A DNA stretch of 64,000 nucleotides. It comes from RGIG995 sp045603745 (GTDB lineage: Bacteria; Bacillota; Clostridia; Oscillospirales; UBA644). Numbering within the stretch: position 1 is the first letter of the stretch; every line of letters begins with the position of its first letter. The notes beneath the pieces were generated by a model. It saw only the letters and a program-made list of their open reading frames with translations. It ran no database searches and was not told the DNA's origin. The stretch is taken from contig JAZUMQ010000032.1 of assembly GCA_045603745.1 (NCBI GenBank), forward strand, positions 9,953 through 73,952, in the 5' to 3' direction. Positions 44,545 to 53,697 of the stretch are shown piece by piece. Both the position numbers and the translations under genes were made by a program.

Positions 44545-45765
44545 ATGAAGAAATCCCCTAAAGGTATCCGCTACGGAACGATGTTCTTTATCTTGGTCAC
44601 TACAGTCATTTTGACGGCGATCGCTACATATTTTTATGTCAGTCAGAAGGTGGACGATTTAGGACGGAACCAACAAATTTATACTAAATTGAATAAGGTC
44701 AACGACCTGATCAATAAAAACTATATTCTTCCCATTGACCCCGTTTACGGAAACGATCAGATTCTGGACGGTATCGTGGAAGGATACGTGGACGGCTTGG
44801 ACGATGAATATTCCTATTATTTGAATGAGACGAATTATCGTCTTTCTTCCAACGTCGCAGAATCTTCCAGTGTCGGAATCGGAATCCGTGCCGCTTTTGA
44901 TAAAAAGTCCGGCGGAGTTTTGGTCGATTTCGTAAAACAAAATTCTCCTGCCCAAGCCGTAGGAATTGAAACCGGAGATATTATCGTTTCTGTTAACGGT
45001 ACAGACGTCACGGAATTGGGGTATCGCAACGCCGTTGCCGCACTGTCCGGCGCCGAAGGTTCCGAAGTTGTTCTCACGTTCACCCGAGAAGGGGAGCCTG
45101 CTCCGTTAACGTTGTCCGTGACCCGCTCTCTCTTTGATCCTGAAACGGTTCAGTACCGGTTGTTGGAATCCGGAATCGGATATTTGTTTATCAATGAATT
45201 TGACGTTTCTACCGTTTCGGAATTTTCCGCCGCCGTGGAGACGTTGCGCGCCGCCGGTGCCCGAGGTCTGATTATTGACCTCCGCTTCAATGCCGGGGGA
45301 GACCTTTCTTCCGCCCTTGACGTTTTGGATAAAGTCATGGCGGCCGGAATTATGTGCTCCGTTAAGGAATTAAGCGAGAAAGAACAAAAGACTTATTATT
45401 CCGATGAATCTCATCTGAATGAAAAAATCGTCGTTTTGCAGAACTTTGCAACCTCAGACGTGGCGGAAGTCTTTACCGGTGCTTTGAAAGATACCGAAAC
45501 GGCGTCCATCGTCGGTGACGTATCTCGCGGTAAAGGGGTAGGGCAGCGTGATATTCCCCTTTCCGACGGAACCGCCATTCATATTTCTACCTACGAATAT
45601 ATTACCCCGAATGGGACACAATTCAATGCAAGCGGTATTGCACCCGATGTCAGTATTGCTTTGTCTGAAGAAAAGATCAACGGCTTTTTCACCCTTGCTA
45701 CCGCTGATGACGACCAGTTGCAATCTGCTTTGCAGTTGCTCCGAACTCAACTCGGAACTTCTTGA
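44545..45765 (+). CDS. S41-family (CtpA-like) protein with altered catalytic Ser
   Basis: Carboxy-terminal processing protease homolog (406 residues). A membrane anchor (about residues 12-33) precedes a PDZ domain (about 95-175) and the S41 fold. In the catalytic block, aligned by the fixed distance to Lys, the Ser position is Asp 305 (ATSDVAE instead of SASxSE); Lys 330 and Gln 334 (RGKGVGQ) remain. The next gene is a paralog with an intact Ser. This is probably a non-peptidase partner, unless Ser 304 takes over. Context: ftsEX and an EnvC-like protein. Confidence 0.9.
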   Translation: MKKSPKGIRYGTMFFILVTTVILTAIATYFYVSQKVDDLGRNQQIYTKLNKVNDLINKNYILPIDPVYGNDQILDGIVEGYVDGLDDEYSYYLNETNYRLSSNVAESSSVGIGIRAAFDKKSGGVLVDFVKQNSPAQAVGIETGDIIVSVNGTDVTELGYRNAVAALSGAEGSEVVLTFTREGEPAPLTLSVTRSLFDPETVQYRLLESGIGYLFINEFDVSTVSEFSAAVETLRAAGARGLIIDLRFNAGGDLSSALDVLDKVMAAGIMCSVKELSEKEQKTYYSDESHLNEKIVVLQNFATSDVAEVFTGALKDTETASIVGDVSRGKGVGQRDIPLSDGTAIHISTYEYITPNGTQFNASGIAPDVSIALSEEKINGFFTLATADDDQLQSALQLLRTQLGTS

Positions 45766-45776
45766 TGAACGTTGTT

Positions 45777-45817
45777 TCGATTCGGCTTTTTTCGCAAGGC
45801 CGAATCGATTCCTTTTT
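45777..45817 (+). terminator. Hairpin between the two S41 genes
   Basis: A perfect 10-base stem (45777-45786 with 45799-45808) and a 12-base loop are followed by ttcctttttg. It starts 11 bases after the first S41 stop and ends 20 bases before the second start, so it could lower expression of the downstream gene. Confidence 0.6.
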
Positions 45818-45837
45818 GTATCGGAGGCGATTCCTCT

Positions 45838-47007
45838 TTGAAAAAACACTTTTTGGTTTTGATTTCGGTTGTTATAACTGCCGTTCTGACCTTTTCTTTT
45901 ACGGCGGGGTTATTCCTTTTTTCTGATAACGAAAGCCGATTTTCTAAGACCATTTCCGAAATCAAAAGCTTGATTAATAAGCACGCAGTTTTTGATTTTT
46001 CAGAAGATGATGCGGAAAAAGCCGCAATTAATGCTTACCTTTCGGGGCTTGATGATTCCTATACGCAATTCTGGACAAAGGAAGAATACGAATCTCAACT
46101 CGCCTCCAATGAGGGGCATTTTTCCGGAATTGGAATCACCCTTCAATCTGCACAAACCATTGAAGACGGTTTATTTATTCGCCGTGTTCTCGGCAATTCT
46201 CCCGCAGAAAAAGCCGGTTTGAAAGCCGGAGATTTGATTACAGCCATGAACGATATTTCCCTTGTCGGCAGGGATTATGATCAGGTGTTGGAAGAAATGC
46301 GCCTTGATGTAGGAGAATTCTTGACTTTTACCCTTTTACGAAATAACGAGACGTTGAAAATTTCCGTTACGTTTGCGGATTTTGTTCAATCCTATGTTTC
46401 ATATCGCATGATCGATTCCGTCGGGTTTATCCGAATCCATTCTTTTACGCTTCCCGCCGCAGAGGAATTTCAAAAAGCTTTGAACGATCTTCTTTCCCAG
46501 GGAGCGAAAGGTTTTGTTTTTGACCTTCGTAACAACCTTGGCGGCAGTTTAGACGCGGTGGAGCGGATTCTGGAACTTCTTATCCCCAAAGGAGAAGAAA
46601 TGGTCGTGATTCGGTATAAAAACTCCGAGCAGATCATCTATTCCGAATTAGATCCGAAAACCGACGTTCCCATGGTGGTTCTCATCAACGGATCTTCCGC
46701 CAGCGGAAGTGAATTGATGGCATCTTGTCTGCGGGACGTAAACGGTTCTGTTTTGATCGGAAATCGTTCTTACGGAAAGGGAATCGGACAGACTACGTTC
46801 CGACTTTCCGACGATTCTGCCGTAAAGATTACCACGTTTCACTATTTGACCAAAGCAAGAAACGATTACCACGGCATCGGTCTGGAGCCGGATCAGACGG
46901 TTTCGCTAAGCGACGAACAAGAAAAATATTTTTACGCCCTTGATGAAACCAACGACCCCCAATTGCAAGCGGCGTTGACCAGCCTGAAATCCCAAATTGC
47001 CGGTTAA
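45838..47007 (+). CDS. S41-family carboxy-terminal processing protease (CtpA-like)
   Basis: Serine protease (389 residues). A membrane anchor (about residues 4-24) precedes a PDZ domain (about 95-170) and the S41 catalytic domain, with Ser 289 in SSASGSE, Lys 314 in YGKGIGQ and Gln 318, the Ser/Lys pair of CtpB-type enzymes. TTG 45838 was chosen because cggaggcga precedes it; a longer in-frame reading crosses the hairpin. Paralog of the gene before it, which has lost the Ser. CtpB-type proteases act on sporulation and envelope proteins; the substrate is unknown here. Confidence 0.92.
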   Translation: MKKHFLVLISVVITAVLTFSFTAGLFLFSDNESRFSKTISEIKSLINKHAVFDFSEDDAEKAAINAYLSGLDDSYTQFWTKEEYESQLASNEGHFSGIGITLQSAQTIEDGLFIRRVLGNSPAEKAGLKAGDLITAMNDISLVGRDYDQVLEEMRLDVGEFLTFTLLRNNETLKISVTFADFVQSYVSYRMIDSVGFIRIHSFTLPAAEEFQKALNDLLSQGAKGFVFDLRNNLGGSLDAVERILELLIPKGEEMVVIRYKNSEQIIYSELDPKTDVPMVVLINGSSASGSELMASCLRDVNGSVLIGNRSYGKGIGQTTFRLSDDSAVKITTFHYLTKARNDYHGIGLEPDQTVSLSDEQEKYFYALDETNDPQLQAALTSLKSQIAG

Positions 47008-47055
47008 ATTAATTACGTATTTCATTATCAATTTTTATACAAAGGAGACTTTATC

Positions 47056-47535
47056 ATGTCCCAGCCTATTTATCTGACCCAAGATGGGTTGAACAAACTG
47101 GAAGAAGAACTTCATTATCTCAAGGCCACCAAACGGGGCGAAGTTGCAGAACGCATCAAAGAAGCCCGCGGCCACGGTGACCTTTCCGAAAACAGCGAAT
47201 ACGATGCCGCCTGCGAAGAACGTGCCATGGTGGAAGCTCGTATCAGCACGTTGGAAGAACAGTTGAAGTATGCCCAGGTCGTTGATCACAGCGAACTGAA
47301 AAACGACATCGTCCAGGTCGGTTCTATCGTCCGTGTTCTGGATTACGAATTTAATGAAGAGATTGAATATTCCATCGTTGGCATGACCGAATCCGATCCT
47401 GCTCAGAATAAAATCTCCGATCAAAGTCCCGTAGGGAAAACCTTGCTCGGCAGAAAAGCAGGGGAGACCGTTGTCGTCAATGCTCCCGGCGGAGAATTCA
47501 CCTACAAGATTCTTGAAATCGTTCTGCCTCGCTAA
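47056..47535 (+). CDS. greA: Transcription elongation factor GreA
   Basis: Rescues backtracked RNA polymerase by stimulating transcript cleavage (159 residues). The N-terminal coiled coil with the two acidic tip residues lies in DLSENSEYDAA; the C-terminal FKBP-like domain has VGKTLLGRKAGE. The ATG follows caaaggag. Canonical length. Confidence 0.96.
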   Translation: MSQPIYLTQDGLNKLEEELHYLKATKRGEVAERIKEARGHGDLSENSEYDAACEERAMVEARISTLEEQLKYAQVVDHSELKNDIVQVGSIVRVLDYEFNEEIEYSIVGMTESDPAQNKISDQSPVGKTLLGRKAGETVVVNAPGGEFTYKILEIVLPR

Positions 47536-47559
47536 CCCAAAATTTGAAAGGCGTTTCTT

Positions 47560-48177
47560 ATGACCCTTCGTGCCAAAGCCGAAAATATATGGTATCATTA
47601 TAAATACCATATTCTTGCCGGAATTTTTCTTCTCGGCACCTTGATCGTGTGTTTTCACAGTTGCGCGACCAAGCCTGAATTTGATATTCAAGTCTATTAC
47701 GTTACCGGATCTTCCCCCATGTATAATGAACAGTTGGCATGGATCGAATCTGCCGTTGCGTCTCAATGTGAGGACGTAAACGGCGATGGGAAAGTGACTG
47801 TTGCCGTTACCGGACTTCGTGTGGGCGAGAATTCCAATGCAACGGAACGCGCTCAATATCTCAATGCCATTCAGGCGGGAGAGGTTATGTTACTTTTTGG
47901 CGACGAAGGAGGAATTAGCTACCTTCATAAAAACGGTTATCTTAAATCTCTGGCCGAATTTTCCGACCATCTTGACGGCGAAGGTTATGCTTGGAAGGTG
48001 ACCGGTTCTGCCTTTTCATCTCAAACCGAAGGGTTCGACGTGTTTTCGGAACCCCTTTACGTTTCGCTTCGGATTTTTGACAATACGTGGTCTTCGATCC
48101 GTTCCGGCGTGAAAGAAAATTATGAAGTTGCTTGCAATACGCTTCGTTCTATGATTGCCGTTTCTTCGGAAGAATAA
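47560..48177 (+). CDS. Membrane-anchored protein of unknown function
   Basis: 205 residues. After a polar, aromatic-rich start (ENIWYHYKYH) comes one hydrophobic segment (about 17-33) ending in SCAT, then a soluble domain, probably extracytoplasmic. The N-terminal YHYKYH-type stretch before a single helix is frequent in clostridial membrane proteins of unknown role. A DVNGDGKV block near residue 68 resembles a calcium-binding DxNxDG loop (also found in dockerins), but there is only one copy. Lies 25 bases after greA and ends before a 160-base gap with no clear promoter. Confidence 0.7.
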   Translation: MTLRAKAENIWYHYKYHILAGIFLLGTLIVCFHSCATKPEFDIQVYYVTGSSPMYNEQLAWIESAVASQCEDVNGDGKVTVAVTGLRVGENSNATERAQYLNAIQAGEVMLLFGDEGGISYLHKNGYLKSLAEFSDHLDGEGYAWKVTGSAFSSQTEGFDVFSEPLYVSLRIFDNTWSSIRSGVKENYEVACNTLRSMIAVSSEE

Positions 48178-48341
48178 ATTTCTTTTTTGTTACATAGTAT
48201 TGGACGATATGTGATTCGCCTGTGTTTCCCCGTGAATTTTCTTTGAACTCTGTCCTGCTTTCTTTGAAAACCGAATAACTTTTTTCCCAAGGGAAATACT
48301 TTTTTTGTATTTATCTTTTGGGAAGGGGAAGCAAAAAAAGT

Positions 48342-50531
48342 ATGAAAGCAGTTATCATGGCAGGCGGGTTCGGGACGCGCTTGCGCCCGCTGACGGAGGG
48401 GATTCCAAAGCCCTGTGTGTCGGTTGTTGGGGTTCCTTGTATCGTTCGCATTTTGCGAAATCTTTCGGCTCTCGGAATTCGGGAATTTCACGTCTCTCTC
48501 TTTTATCTTCCGCAACAGATCCGCACGGCGTTGTCAATTCCGGAATTTAAAAATCTGAGTATCTATTTTCACGAGGAAACCGTCCCTTTGGGAACTGCCG
48601 GCTCAGTGAAAAATTGTCTTAAAAATTGCGACGACGATTTTATTGTCGTCAGCGGAGACGGTGTATTTGATTTCGATCTGTCTTCTGCCGTTGATCGTCA
48701 TTATGCTCACGGCGGACCTTTGACGTTGGTATCAACTCGCGTCAGTGATCCCGGCGAATATGGGGTTTTGCTCTCCGATGATACCGGTCGGATTCTTCGC
48801 TTTCTGGAAAAGCCCGATTGGTCTCACGCCTATTCTGACGCCGTAAATACCGGGATTTATATTTGCTCCCGTACGTTATTGGATTATATCCCCGAAGGAA
48901 AATCCGACTTTTCCAAAGATGTTTTTCCTGCGATGATGGAAATGGGAATCCCGATCTACCACCATGCCGCCAAAGGATATTGGTGTGACATCGGTACGGT
49001 TTCTTCTTACCTCGACTGTAATCATAAACTGCTTTTGTCCGAAGGTTCCGTCATTCAAAGCCCCGTGGACGGACATTCGGTCATTGAATCGCCCTGTTAT
49101 ATCGGGAAAAACGTTCATTTGGATCGGTGCCATATCGGTCCTTATACCGTCATCGGAGACGGTTGTGTTTTGAATGATACCCGACTGGAAGGTTGTGTTC
49201 TTGAAACCGGTGTTCGTTGTGAGTCCGGTTCCGTTGCCCGAAATGCCGTTTTATGTAAAAATTCTTTTTTACGCTCCAACGTCCGGGTGGGAGATGGATG
49301 CGTAATCGGCGCCGATTGCGAGATCGGTTCCGGTTCCACAATTCCTGCCGGCGTAAAAATCTATCCCTCGAACCGTATTCCGGAGAACGCCTTTGTTCCC
49401 GGAAATGTACACCATAAACTTCGTTCCTTACTTCCGGAAGAAGGAAAAATTATCTTTCCCTTTGGCGAAGATTTCGGTGGCGCTATGATGTATGAGATCG
49501 GCCGCGCCCTTGCCGAATTGTTCGACGGTGACGTCGTTGTCGGCAGAGCCGAACAGCGGGACGCTTCCGCAACGATGACTCTTTGCGGCGGCGTTTTGTC
49601 CTGCGGAAAAAACGTATACGATACCGGCGTGAACGATTTATCTCAATTTCGTTTTACGGTGCGTAATTATGCCTTTCGGTGCGGTGCGTTTTTTCAACGG
49701 AATTATTCCAACCTGATCCTTCGTCTGTATGATGGAAACGGCATGCCTCTTTCCCCTTCCTTGGGACGTAAATTGTTGCGAGGGTTGACTCAGGAAAGTT
49801 CCTGTGGGGAAAAGGACGGAATTTACCGTATTTTCCGTGGCGGCGCAAAATCCTATCAATCCTACCTTCGTTCTTTTGGAATTCCCAATCGATTGATGGT
49901 TCGGGTAGTTGCAACTCCCGTACTGTCTCCTCTTTTGCCCCGAATTCCCGAACCGGAAGCGGGAGAGCGTATGCGTATCGGCCCTGAATGGGTGCGCATT
50001 GAGCGTCCCGACGGCGAACCCTTTGATGAAGACGTGATCCGGCTCTGTTCCTGCATCGCTTTAGGGCGTAAGGAATCCCCGGTTTATTTCCCTTATTCCT
50101 TTCCAAATCTAACCGAAGAAGTGGCGAAATCTTATGGTTTTCGCGCCTTAAGAACCACCGGAGACGAAAAGTCTGTTCGGAAGTTGTTTCCTCTTACCGA
50201 TCCAAACGTTCAGGCATTGTTGATCTTGAACCTTTTGCAAGAGGAAAAATGTTCCTTTCAACAATTTGTTTCTCGTCTCCCCGTTTTTGCGGTAAAACAA
50301 CGGGACGTTTCGGTCACCTTGCCCCGAAGTGCCGTAATGCGAATTTTGGCATCTTCCGGGGGAGAATTGTTGGAAGGAATTCGTTTCTTTGATCGATCCG
50401 GTGTGGTTCGCATTACCCCAAAGCCAAATACCAATGCTTTTCGTATTTCTTCCGAAGCCTCCACTGTGGAAACTGCGGAGGAACTTTGCGAATTTTATTC
50501 CATGAAACTAAAAGGGTTGAAGCCCGATTGA
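48342..50531 (+). CDS. Sugar-phosphate nucleotidyltransferase fused to a degenerate phosphohexomutase
   Basis: Fusion of 729 residues. Residues 1 to about 235 are a nucleotidyltransferase (GGFGTRLRPLTEGIPKP; GMP/NDP-sugar pyrophosphorylase type). Residues about 240-350 form a hexapeptide left-handed helix. The rest follows a phosphomannomutase/phosphoglucomutase layout (VGRAEQRDAS, LYDGNGMPLS, ETAEELCEFY), but the serine loop (usually TASHNP) reads near QRNYSN, the DGDxDR metal loop is absent, and the RxSGTEP loop is KPNTNAF. The mutase half is therefore probably inactive and may be regulatory. Such fusions occur in clostridia and cyanobacteria. The sugar is not identifiable. Confidence 0.85.
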   Translation: MKAVIMAGGFGTRLRPLTEGIPKPCVSVVGVPCIVRILRNLSALGIREFHVSLFYLPQQIRTALSIPEFKNLSIYFHEETVPLGTAGSVKNCLKNCDDDFIVVSGDGVFDFDLSSAVDRHYAHGGPLTLVSTRVSDPGEYGVLLSDDTGRILRFLEKPDWSHAYSDAVNTGIYICSRTLLDYIPEGKSDFSKDVFPAMMEMGIPIYHHAAKGYWCDIGTVSSYLDCNHKLLLSEGSVIQSPVDGHSVIESPCYIGKNVHLDRCHIGPYTVIGDGCVLNDTRLEGCVLETGVRCESGSVARNAVLCKNSFLRSNVRVGDGCVIGADCEIGSGSTIPAGVKIYPSNRIPENAFVPGNVHHKLRSLLPEEGKIIFPFGEDFGGAMMYEIGRALAELFDGDVVVGRAEQRDASATMTLCGGVLSCGKNVYDTGVNDLSQFRFTVRNYAFRCGAFFQRNYSNLILRLYDGNGMPLSPSLGRKLLRGLTQESSCGEKDGIYRIFRGGAKSYQSYLRSFGIPNRLMVRVVATPVLSPLLPRIPEPEAGERMRIGPEWVRIERPDGEPFDEDVIRLCSCIALGRKESPVYFPYSFPNLTEEVAKSYGFRALRTTGDEKSVRKLFPLTDPNVQALLILNLLQEEKCSFQQFVSRLPVFAVKQRDVSVTLPRSAVMRILASSGGELLEGIRFFDRSGVVRITPKPNTNAFRISSEASTVETAEELCEFYSMKLKGLKPD

Positions 50532-50585
50532 TTCCCGGTTATGCCGGGTACATAGAATTGTTTGATCAAATTAAGGAGGATCATT

Positions 50586-52256
50586 TTGAAAAAAATTGAA
50601 AAAATCAGAATTATTCCGCTGGGCGGATTGAATGAGATCGGAAAGAATATGACGCTGATCGAATGCGGAAAGGATATTATCGTCGTAGACTGCGGTATGG
50701 CGTTTCCCGACGAAGATATGCCCGGTGTCGATTACGTCATTCCCGACGTACAATATCTGATTAAGAACAAAGACCGTGTTGCCGCAATTTTCCTGACCCA
50801 CGGCCACGAAGATCATATCGGAGCTTTGCCTTACGTATTGCGGGAGATCAACGTTCCGGTTTACGGTACCCGCATGACCCTTGGCATCGTCGTCAATAAA
50901 TTGCGGGAATTTCACTTGGAAAAAAATACCAAACTTATGCAGGTTTCTGCAGGAGAATCGGTTAAGATCGGTTCTCTTTCTGTGGAATATATCCACACGA
51001 ACCACTCCATCGCTGACTCTGCTGCCCTTGCAATTCACACTCCCTGCGGCGTTATTTTTCATACCGGAGACTTTAAAATCGACGTCAGCCCCATCGACGG
51101 AGATATTATTGACCTTCCTCGTATCGGGGAATTGGGTAAAGAAGGAATTCTTGCTCTTTTGTCCGACTCTACCGGTGCGGAGAAACCCGGTCATTCTATG
51201 AGTGAAAGCAAAGTCGGCTCGTCCCTAAACGATATTTTCCGCAGAGCCGACAAAAAGCGTATTATTGTTGCAACCTTTGCCTCAAACGTTCACCGAGTTC
51301 AACAGATCATCAACTTGGCTGCCCAGTACGGACGCCGGGTTGCCGTCAGCGGTCGGAGTATGATGACCGTTTTGGAAGCCGCCATGCAGTTGGGATATAC
51401 CAAAGTTCCCAAGGGCGTTCTCATCGATATTGATAAGATCAAAAAAATCCCCCCCGAACAATTGGTGGTCATCACCACCGGAAGTCAGGGTGAACCGATG
51501 TCTGCGTTGTATCGTATGGCATATTCCGAGCATAAGGTCGTCGAGATCAATGAAAAAGATCTTGTCATCGTTTCCGCATCTGCCATTCCCGGTAACGAAA
51601 AACCCGTAGGGAACATGGTCAACGAACTGTTCCGTTCCGGCGCGGAAGTGGTCTATGAATCTTATAATGAAATTCACGCTTCCGGCCACGCCTGTCAGGA
51701 AGAATTGAAATTGATGCTCGGTATGACTCAACCCAAATTTTTTATTCCGGTTCATGGCGAATACCGCCATCTGCACCGTCATGCGACGTTGGCGGAAGGT
51801 ATGGGGGTTGCAAAAGAAAATATTTTGATTGCCGAGATCGGTGATATTATCGAATTAGATAAAAATTCCGCAAAGATCGTCGGTACTGTTCCTGCCGGGC
51901 GGGTTCTTGTGGACGGTCTTGGTGTGGGTGACGTGGGTAACGTGGTTCTTCGGGATCGCAAACATCTTGCCCAAGACGGATTGATTGTTGCCGTTGCGGT
52001 TGTGGATTCCAAAACCGGACAACTGTTGTCCGAACCGGAAATCCTTACCCGCGGATTCGTTTATATCAAAGAAAACGAAGAGTTGATGGAGATGGTGAAA
52101 AAGATCACAACCGACGTCATTCTCCGTTGTGCAAAAGAAAAACAAAACGATTGGGGCTTTAATGCGAAAAATAAGGTTCGGGACGAATTGGATCGTTATA
52201 TCTTCAGCCAAACCATGCGCAAACCCATGATTTTGCCCGTGATCAAATATATCTGA
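50586..52256 (+). CDS. rnj: Ribonuclease J
   Basis: Metallo-beta-lactamase/beta-CASP ribonuclease (556 residues) with 5'-3' exo- and endonuclease activity in mRNA decay and rRNA maturation. The metal motif HGHEDHIGA lies near residue 73; SDSTGA and VHGEYRHLHRH carry further ligands and the beta-CASP features. The C-terminal domain follows near 450. TTG 50586 follows taaggaggatcatt; a longer in-frame reading overlaps that site. Whether it is J1 or J2 cannot be decided here. Confidence 0.95.
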   Translation: MKKIEKIRIIPLGGLNEIGKNMTLIECGKDIIVVDCGMAFPDEDMPGVDYVIPDVQYLIKNKDRVAAIFLTHGHEDHIGALPYVLREINVPVYGTRMTLGIVVNKLREFHLEKNTKLMQVSAGESVKIGSLSVEYIHTNHSIADSAALAIHTPCGVIFHTGDFKIDVSPIDGDIIDLPRIGELGKEGILALLSDSTGAEKPGHSMSESKVGSSLNDIFRRADKKRIIVATFASNVHRVQQIINLAAQYGRRVAVSGRSMMTVLEAAMQLGYTKVPKGVLIDIDKIKKIPPEQLVVITTGSQGEPMSALYRMAYSEHKVVEINEKDLVIVSASAIPGNEKPVGNMVNELFRSGAEVVYESYNEIHASGHACQEELKLMLGMTQPKFFIPVHGEYRHLHRHATLAEGMGVAKENILIAEIGDIIELDKNSAKIVGTVPAGRVLVDGLGVGDVGNVVLRDRKHLAQDGLIVAVAVVDSKTGQLLSEPEILTRGFVYIKENEELMEMVKKITTDVILRCAKEKQNDWGFNAKNKVRDELDRYIFSQTMRKPMILPVIKYI

Positions 52257-52268
52257 CAGAGGTGTCCT

Positions 52269-53654
52269 ATGGATAAAATCCGCGCATATTTTGATTCCTT
52301 GAAAGGGAAAGAAATTTCCGTTGTTGGCCTTGGCGTAAGCCACAGACCGCTGATTGCACTTTTCCTGCAAGAAGGATTGTCGGTTACCGCATACGACAAG
52401 AAATCTATGGAAGAATTAGGTGATTTCGGAAAAGAATACGCTGAAAAAGGGGTCAAATTTATTTTGGGCGATGGGTATCTCGACGATTTAAAAGGAGATC
52501 TCATCTTCAAAACTCCCGGAATGAGGGGAGACCTGCCTCCCTTTGAAAAAGCACGGTCTGCCGGAGCGGTGGTCACGTCGGAAATGGAAGTTTTCTTTCA
52601 GCTTTGTCCCTGCCCCATCTTTGCGGTCACCGGCAGCGACGGAAAAACCACGACCACGACTCTCATCTCCAAATTCCTTTCTGCGCAAGGTAAACGTTGT
52701 TGGCTCGGCGGAAATATCGGAACACCGTTGCTTCCTCAGATTTTTACTATGACTGCCGATGATGTTGCCGTGGTGGAATTGTCTTCCTTTCAGTTGAATG
52801 ACATGCACCGTTCCGCCCAAACCGCCGTGGTTACCAATGTCGCTCCCAATCATTTGGATTGGCATACCGACATGGCGGAATACATTAATGCAAAACGCTG
52901 CGTTTTTCAGCATCAAACACCTTCCGGAAGACTTGTGGTCAATTACGATAACGATATTACCCGAGGATATGGGGAAGAGGCAAAGGGCGAGGTTCTCTAT
53001 TTCTCCTTTAAAGGTCCTGTTCCTAAGGGCGTATATCTGGACGAAAAGGGAGATATTTGCATCACCGACGGCGTTACCGTGAATCGCCTCATGCATCGTT
53101 CACAGATTCGCATTATTGGGGATCATAACGTGGAAAATTATATGGCGGCTATTACTGCCACCCTCGGTTACGTAGATAAGGAAGTAATTTGTACTGTTGC
53201 CGAAACCTTTGGCGGGGTAGAACATCGTATGGAATTTGTTCGGGAAGTGGAGGGTGTGAAATGGTACAACGATTCCATCGCCTCCAGTCCGACCCGAGTT
53301 ATCGCTGGATTGAAAGCTCAGACCCAAAAGATCATCATGCTTGCCGGCGGCTACGATAAAAAAATCCCCTTTGAGCCGATGGTTCCGTACGTGTTGGAAA
53401 AGGTGAAATATTTGATCCTTACCGGGGCTACTGCAGAAAAAATCCGCACGGCAATCGTCTCTCACCCCGAATACGATCCGGAAAAACTCACCATCGAAAT
53501 GAGTCCTTCTTGGGATTACGCCATCGCTCACGCCAAAGAAATTGCAATTCCCGGAGACATTGTTTCCCTGTCTCCCGCCTGCGCTTCCTTTGATTGTTTT
53601 GCCAATTTTGAAGTTCGCGGCGAGTACTTCAAAAAGAAAGTAAACGAGTTTTAA
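52269..53654 (+). CDS. murD: UDP-N-acetylmuramoylalanine--D-glutamate ligase
   Basis: Adds D-Glu to UDP-MurNAc-L-Ala in peptidoglycan synthesis (461 residues). The N-terminal Rossmann-like domain (VVGLGVSHRPL) precedes the ATPase P-loop GSDGKTTTT near residue 123, NVAPNHLDWH, and the C-terminal substrate domain with VEHRMEFV and YNDSIASSPT. Starts 12 bases after the rnj stop with cagaggtg upstream. Terminator follows. Confidence 0.95.
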   Translation: MDKIRAYFDSLKGKEISVVGLGVSHRPLIALFLQEGLSVTAYDKKSMEELGDFGKEYAEKGVKFILGDGYLDDLKGDLIFKTPGMRGDLPPFEKARSAGAVVTSEMEVFFQLCPCPIFAVTGSDGKTTTTTLISKFLSAQGKRCWLGGNIGTPLLPQIFTMTADDVAVVELSSFQLNDMHRSAQTAVVTNVAPNHLDWHTDMAEYINAKRCVFQHQTPSGRLVVNYDNDITRGYGEEAKGEVLYFSFKGPVPKGVYLDEKGDICITDGVTVNRLMHRSQIRIIGDHNVENYMAAITATLGYVDKEVICTVAETFGGVEHRMEFVREVEGVKWYNDSIASSPTRVIAGLKAQTQKIIMLAGGYDKKIPFEPMVPYVLEKVKYLILTGATAEKIRTAIVSHPEYDPEKLTIEMSPSWDYAIAHAKEIAIPGDIVSLSPACASFDCFANFEVRGEYFKKKVNEF

Positions 53655-53656
53655 TC

Positions 53657-53690
53657 AAAAAAATGCACCGATCATCGGTGCATTTTTTAT
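53657..53690 (+). terminator. Bidirectional terminator between murD and the GDPD gene
   Basis: A perfect stem of about 14 bases with loop tca, flanked by As on the left and Ts on the right, suits both converging genes (murD stops at 53654, the GDPD gene at 53698). Confidence 0.85.
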
Positions 53691-53697
53691 GTCATAT

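Noticed and set aside
48178..48341. Promoter or riboswitch in the 164-base gap before the nucleotidyltransferase fusion
   Set aside because: AT-rich with T runs, but no -10/-35 pair or stable structure I can defend.
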